A stretch of 7,333 nucleotides of DNA from CAYZFD01 sp964477735 (lineage in GTDB: Bacteria; Bacteroidota; Bacteroidia; Flavobacteriales; Flavobacteriaceae), in contig CAYZFD010000065.1 of NCBI GenBank assembly GCA_964477735.1, positions 1 through 7,333 of the forward strand. Reading direction: 5' to 3'. Positions within the stretch are counted from its first letter, which is position 1. Each line of letters opens with the position of its first letter. Below are positions 5,683 through 7,333 of the stretch, one piece after another. The position numbers were made by a program, and so were the translations under genes. Under the pieces are notes generated by a model. It searched no databases. It was given only the letters and a program-made list of their open reading frames with translations, and was not told where the DNA came from.

Positions 5683-5700
5683 GCTTAATTGAAATTAAGC
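5683..5700. repeat. Perfect 8-bp inverted repeat immediately before uvrA
   Basis: GCTTAATT (5683-5690) and AATTAAGC (5693-5700) are perfect reverse complements separated by GA, ending 2 bp before the GTG start of uvrA. The position covers where the ribosome would bind. It could be a repressor operator just downstream of the promoter, or an RNA hairpin limiting translation. Neither role is demonstrated. Confidence 0.55.
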
Positions 5701-5702
5701 AA

Positions 5703-7333
5703 GTGTCGAAGTCTTCTCAGACCATTGAAATTAAAGGGGCAGCGGTTCACAACCTAAAATCAGTAGAACTCAGTCTCCCTCACAAACAACTGATCGTATT
5801 TACTGGATTGTCGGGCTCTGGCAAGTCAAGCTTGGCTTTTGACACCCTTTTTGCCGAAGGTCAAAGAAGATATGTTGAGAGTTTGTCTTCCTATGCAAGG
5901 CAATTTTTAGGGCGCCTTAATAAGCCCAAGGTAGATGCCATTTCAGGTTTGGCGCCTGCAATTGCTATCGAACAAAAAGTAATAAGCACCAACCCCCGCT
6001 CCACAGTTGGCACGACTACTGAAATTTATGATTACCTCAAGTTGCTTTTTGCGAGAATTGGCAAAACCTACGCTCCTGAATCTGGCTTAGAAGTGGTGAA
6101 AGATTCGGTCAGTGACGTGGTGGATTCCATCAAAAAAATAGCAGTTGGCAGCAAAATATTGCTCTTGGCTCCATTCAACGTTTCAAAAGAGAAAGATCCT
6201 CATAAAATCATTGATTTACTCAAACAGCAGGGTTATGTGAGGTTATATTTTGAAGAAACTGTTTTCCTAATTGACGAACTTCCAAAAAAAATTCCTCATC
6301 AGTTCGATTTGGTAGTTGACCGTTTAGTAGTGCAAGAAAATGAAGATTTCTACAATCGACTTTCCGATTCTATTGAAACTGCATTTTTCGAAGGAAAAGG
6401 GCATTTAACTTTATTAAACCTCGATAATGGGAATAAAATGTCATTTAGCACGCTTTTTGAGCGAGATGGCAAAACTTTTATTGAACCAACGCCACACTTA
6501 TTTAGTTTCAACAACCCCTTGGGAGCATGTCCATCTTGCGAAGGATATGGTGATTTAATTGGGATTGATCCTGAGCTGGTCATTCCTAACACCTCACTAT
6601 CTGTGTTCGAAGGGGCCATTGCACCCTGGCGAAGTGAAAGCAAAAAGCGATACAAAGACAAACTTTACCTAAACGCACAACATTTCGATTTTCCTATTCA
6701 CAAACCATATTATCAGCTTTCTGAGACACAAAAAGACATTTTGTGGAAAGGCAATAAACATTTTACTGGAATCGAAACTTTCTTCAATAAGCTTGAAGCC
6801 AAAAACTACAAAATTCAAAATCGTGTTTTGCTCTCACGATATCGCGGAAGAACCCTTTGTCCCGACTGCAAGGGGCGGAGATTACGACCAGAATCTGCCT
6901 ACGTTCGGGTGGATGGAAATTCCCTCCCCGATTTGGTGAATTTGCCACTCTACGAATTAAAACCAAAAATTGATCAGCTAAATCTTTCAGATGCTGACCA
7001 AGCAGTAGCCAAACGATTGATTCAAGAAATTCAAAGTCGCTTAGACTTTCTTCTAAGGGTGGGTTTAGATTACTTAACCCTAAACCGAAAATCAAACAGT
7101 CTGTCGGGTGGCGAGTCTCAACGCATCAATTTGGCCACCTCATTGGGCAGTAGCCTAGTGGGTTCGCTCTACATTTTAGATGAGCCCAGCATTGGGCTCC
7201 ATCCAAAAGACACCCAGCAGTTGATAGGCGTACTGAAAAGATTGAGAGATTTGGGCAATACCGTTATTGTGATAGAACACGATGAAGAAATGATGCAAGC
7301 GGCCGATCACCTTGTGGACATTGGACCTTTTGC
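5703..7333 (+). CDS. uvrA: UvrABC system protein A, N-terminal 543 residues (runs off the window)
   Basis: DNA-damage recognition ATPase of nucleotide excision repair, which works with UvrB and UvrC. The frame is open from GTG at 5703 to the edge; about half of a usual 930-950-residue UvrA is present. Visible in order: Walker A GLSGSGKSS (35-43, Lys41), Q-loop SYARQFL with Gln67, the UvrB-binding region IEQKVISTNPRSTVGTTTE (from about 88), CPSC (Cys276, Cys279), RTLCPDCKGRRL (Cys386, Cys389), ABC signature LSGGESQR (467-474), Walker B LYILDEPSIGLH (Asp493, Glu494) and the H-loop His526. These belong to the first ATPase module, whose signature half follows the insertion domains. The first zinc module lacks its upstream CxxC pair: the segment FERDGKTF stands where E. 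coli UvrA has one. GTG is the only standard start between the in-frame stop at 5679 and the conserved IEIKGAAVHNL. A perfect palindrome lies directly upstream. Confidence 0.96.
   Translation, partial: MSKSSQTIEIKGAAVHNLKSVELSLPHKQLIVFTGLSGSGKSSLAFDTLFAEGQRRYVESLSSYARQFLGRLNKPKVDAISGLAPAIAIEQKVISTNPRSTVGTTTEIYDYLKLLFARIGKTYAPESGLEVVKDSVSDVVDSIKKIAVGSKILLLAPFNVSKEKDPHKIIDLLKQQGYVRLYFEETVFLIDELPKKIPHQFDLVVDRLVVQENEDFYNRLSDSIETAFFEGKGHLTLLNLDNGNKMSFSTLFERDGKTFIEPTPHLFSFNNPLGACPSCEGYGDLIGIDPELVIPNTSLSVFEGAIAPWRSESKKRYKDKLYLNAQHFDFPIHKPYYQLSETQKDILWKGNKHFTGIETFFNKLEAKNYKIQNRVLLSRYRGRTLCPDCKGRRLRPESAYVRVDGNSLPDLVNLPLYELKPKIDQLNLSDADQAVAKRLIQEIQSRLDFLLRVGLDYLTLNRKSNSLSGGESQRINLATSLGSSLVGSLYILDEPSIGLHPKDTQQLIGVLKRLRDLGNTVIVIEHDEEMMQAADHLVDIGPF

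Noticed and set aside
6350..7095. Two minus-strand ORFs of 103 residues each, opposite uvrA
   Set aside because: The plus strand here encodes unmistakable UvrA motifs. The antisense frames have no recognisable features and are shadows.
1..7333. Defence system, prophage, insertion sequence or CRISPR array
   Set aside because: All genes are housekeeping or conserved unknowns. There are no spaced direct repeats, no transposase or integrase motifs, and no obvious change in base composition along the window.

Overview
The window looks like ordinary chromosomal housekeeping DNA from a member of the Bacteroidota, most likely a flavobacterium-like organism. The DNA is AT-rich. Recognisable Shine-Dalgarno sites are absent. 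Several intergenic gaps carry the Bacteroidota promoter pattern (TTG, then about 17-23 nt, then TAnnTTTG). The sigma factor, endonuclease III and UvrA all have the sequence style of that phylum. From memory, the order bcp / nth / ECF sigma factor / uvrA recurs in flavobacterial genomes; a gene-order search would settle this.

Layout from left to right. (1) Bases 1-66 hold the tail of an unidentified upstream gene, whose TAA overlaps the ATG of an alpha/beta-hydrolase esterase (66-716, +). (2) Convergent to it is a minus-strand pair: a PhnP-like metallo-beta-lactamase-fold hydrolase (1982-1218) followed after 13 bp by a small membrane-anchored protein of unknown function (1204-713). (3) After a divergent AT-rich gap comes a 477-residue conserved soluble protein of unknown function (2179-3612, +). 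(4) Convergent to that is the peroxiredoxin Bcp (4067-3609, -). (5) Divergent from bcp, with almost no gap, is endonuclease III (4102-4746, +, probable TTG start), which contains no cysteine and so cannot hold the usual 4Fe-4S cluster. (6) A 180-bp gap with an imperfect palindrome separates it from an ECF-type sigma factor (5508-4927, -), which has a good Bacteroidota promoter. (7) The window ends inside uvrA (5703 to the edge, +, GTG start). uvrA is open to the window edge and carries a perfect 8+8 inverted repeat just before its start codon.

How the genes may work together: Bcp removes hydroperoxides, endonuclease III removes oxidised pyrimidines, and UvrA recognises bulky lesions, so the right half is a loose genome-protection neighbourhood with a sigma factor in its middle. 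Joint regulation is not shown by the sequence. Two convergent pairs (esterase/membrane protein and 477-aa protein/bcp) both overlap by exactly 4 nt at their stop codons, leaving no room for terminators between them.

I found no mobile element, CRISPR array, tRNA, rRNA or phage gene, and no stretch over 300 bp without a gene. I do not see a new multi-gene system. The points most worth a second look are the two uncharacterised proteins, the cluster-less endonuclease III, the reduced zinc ligands in UvrA, and the palindromes beside uvrA and between nth and the sigma gene.
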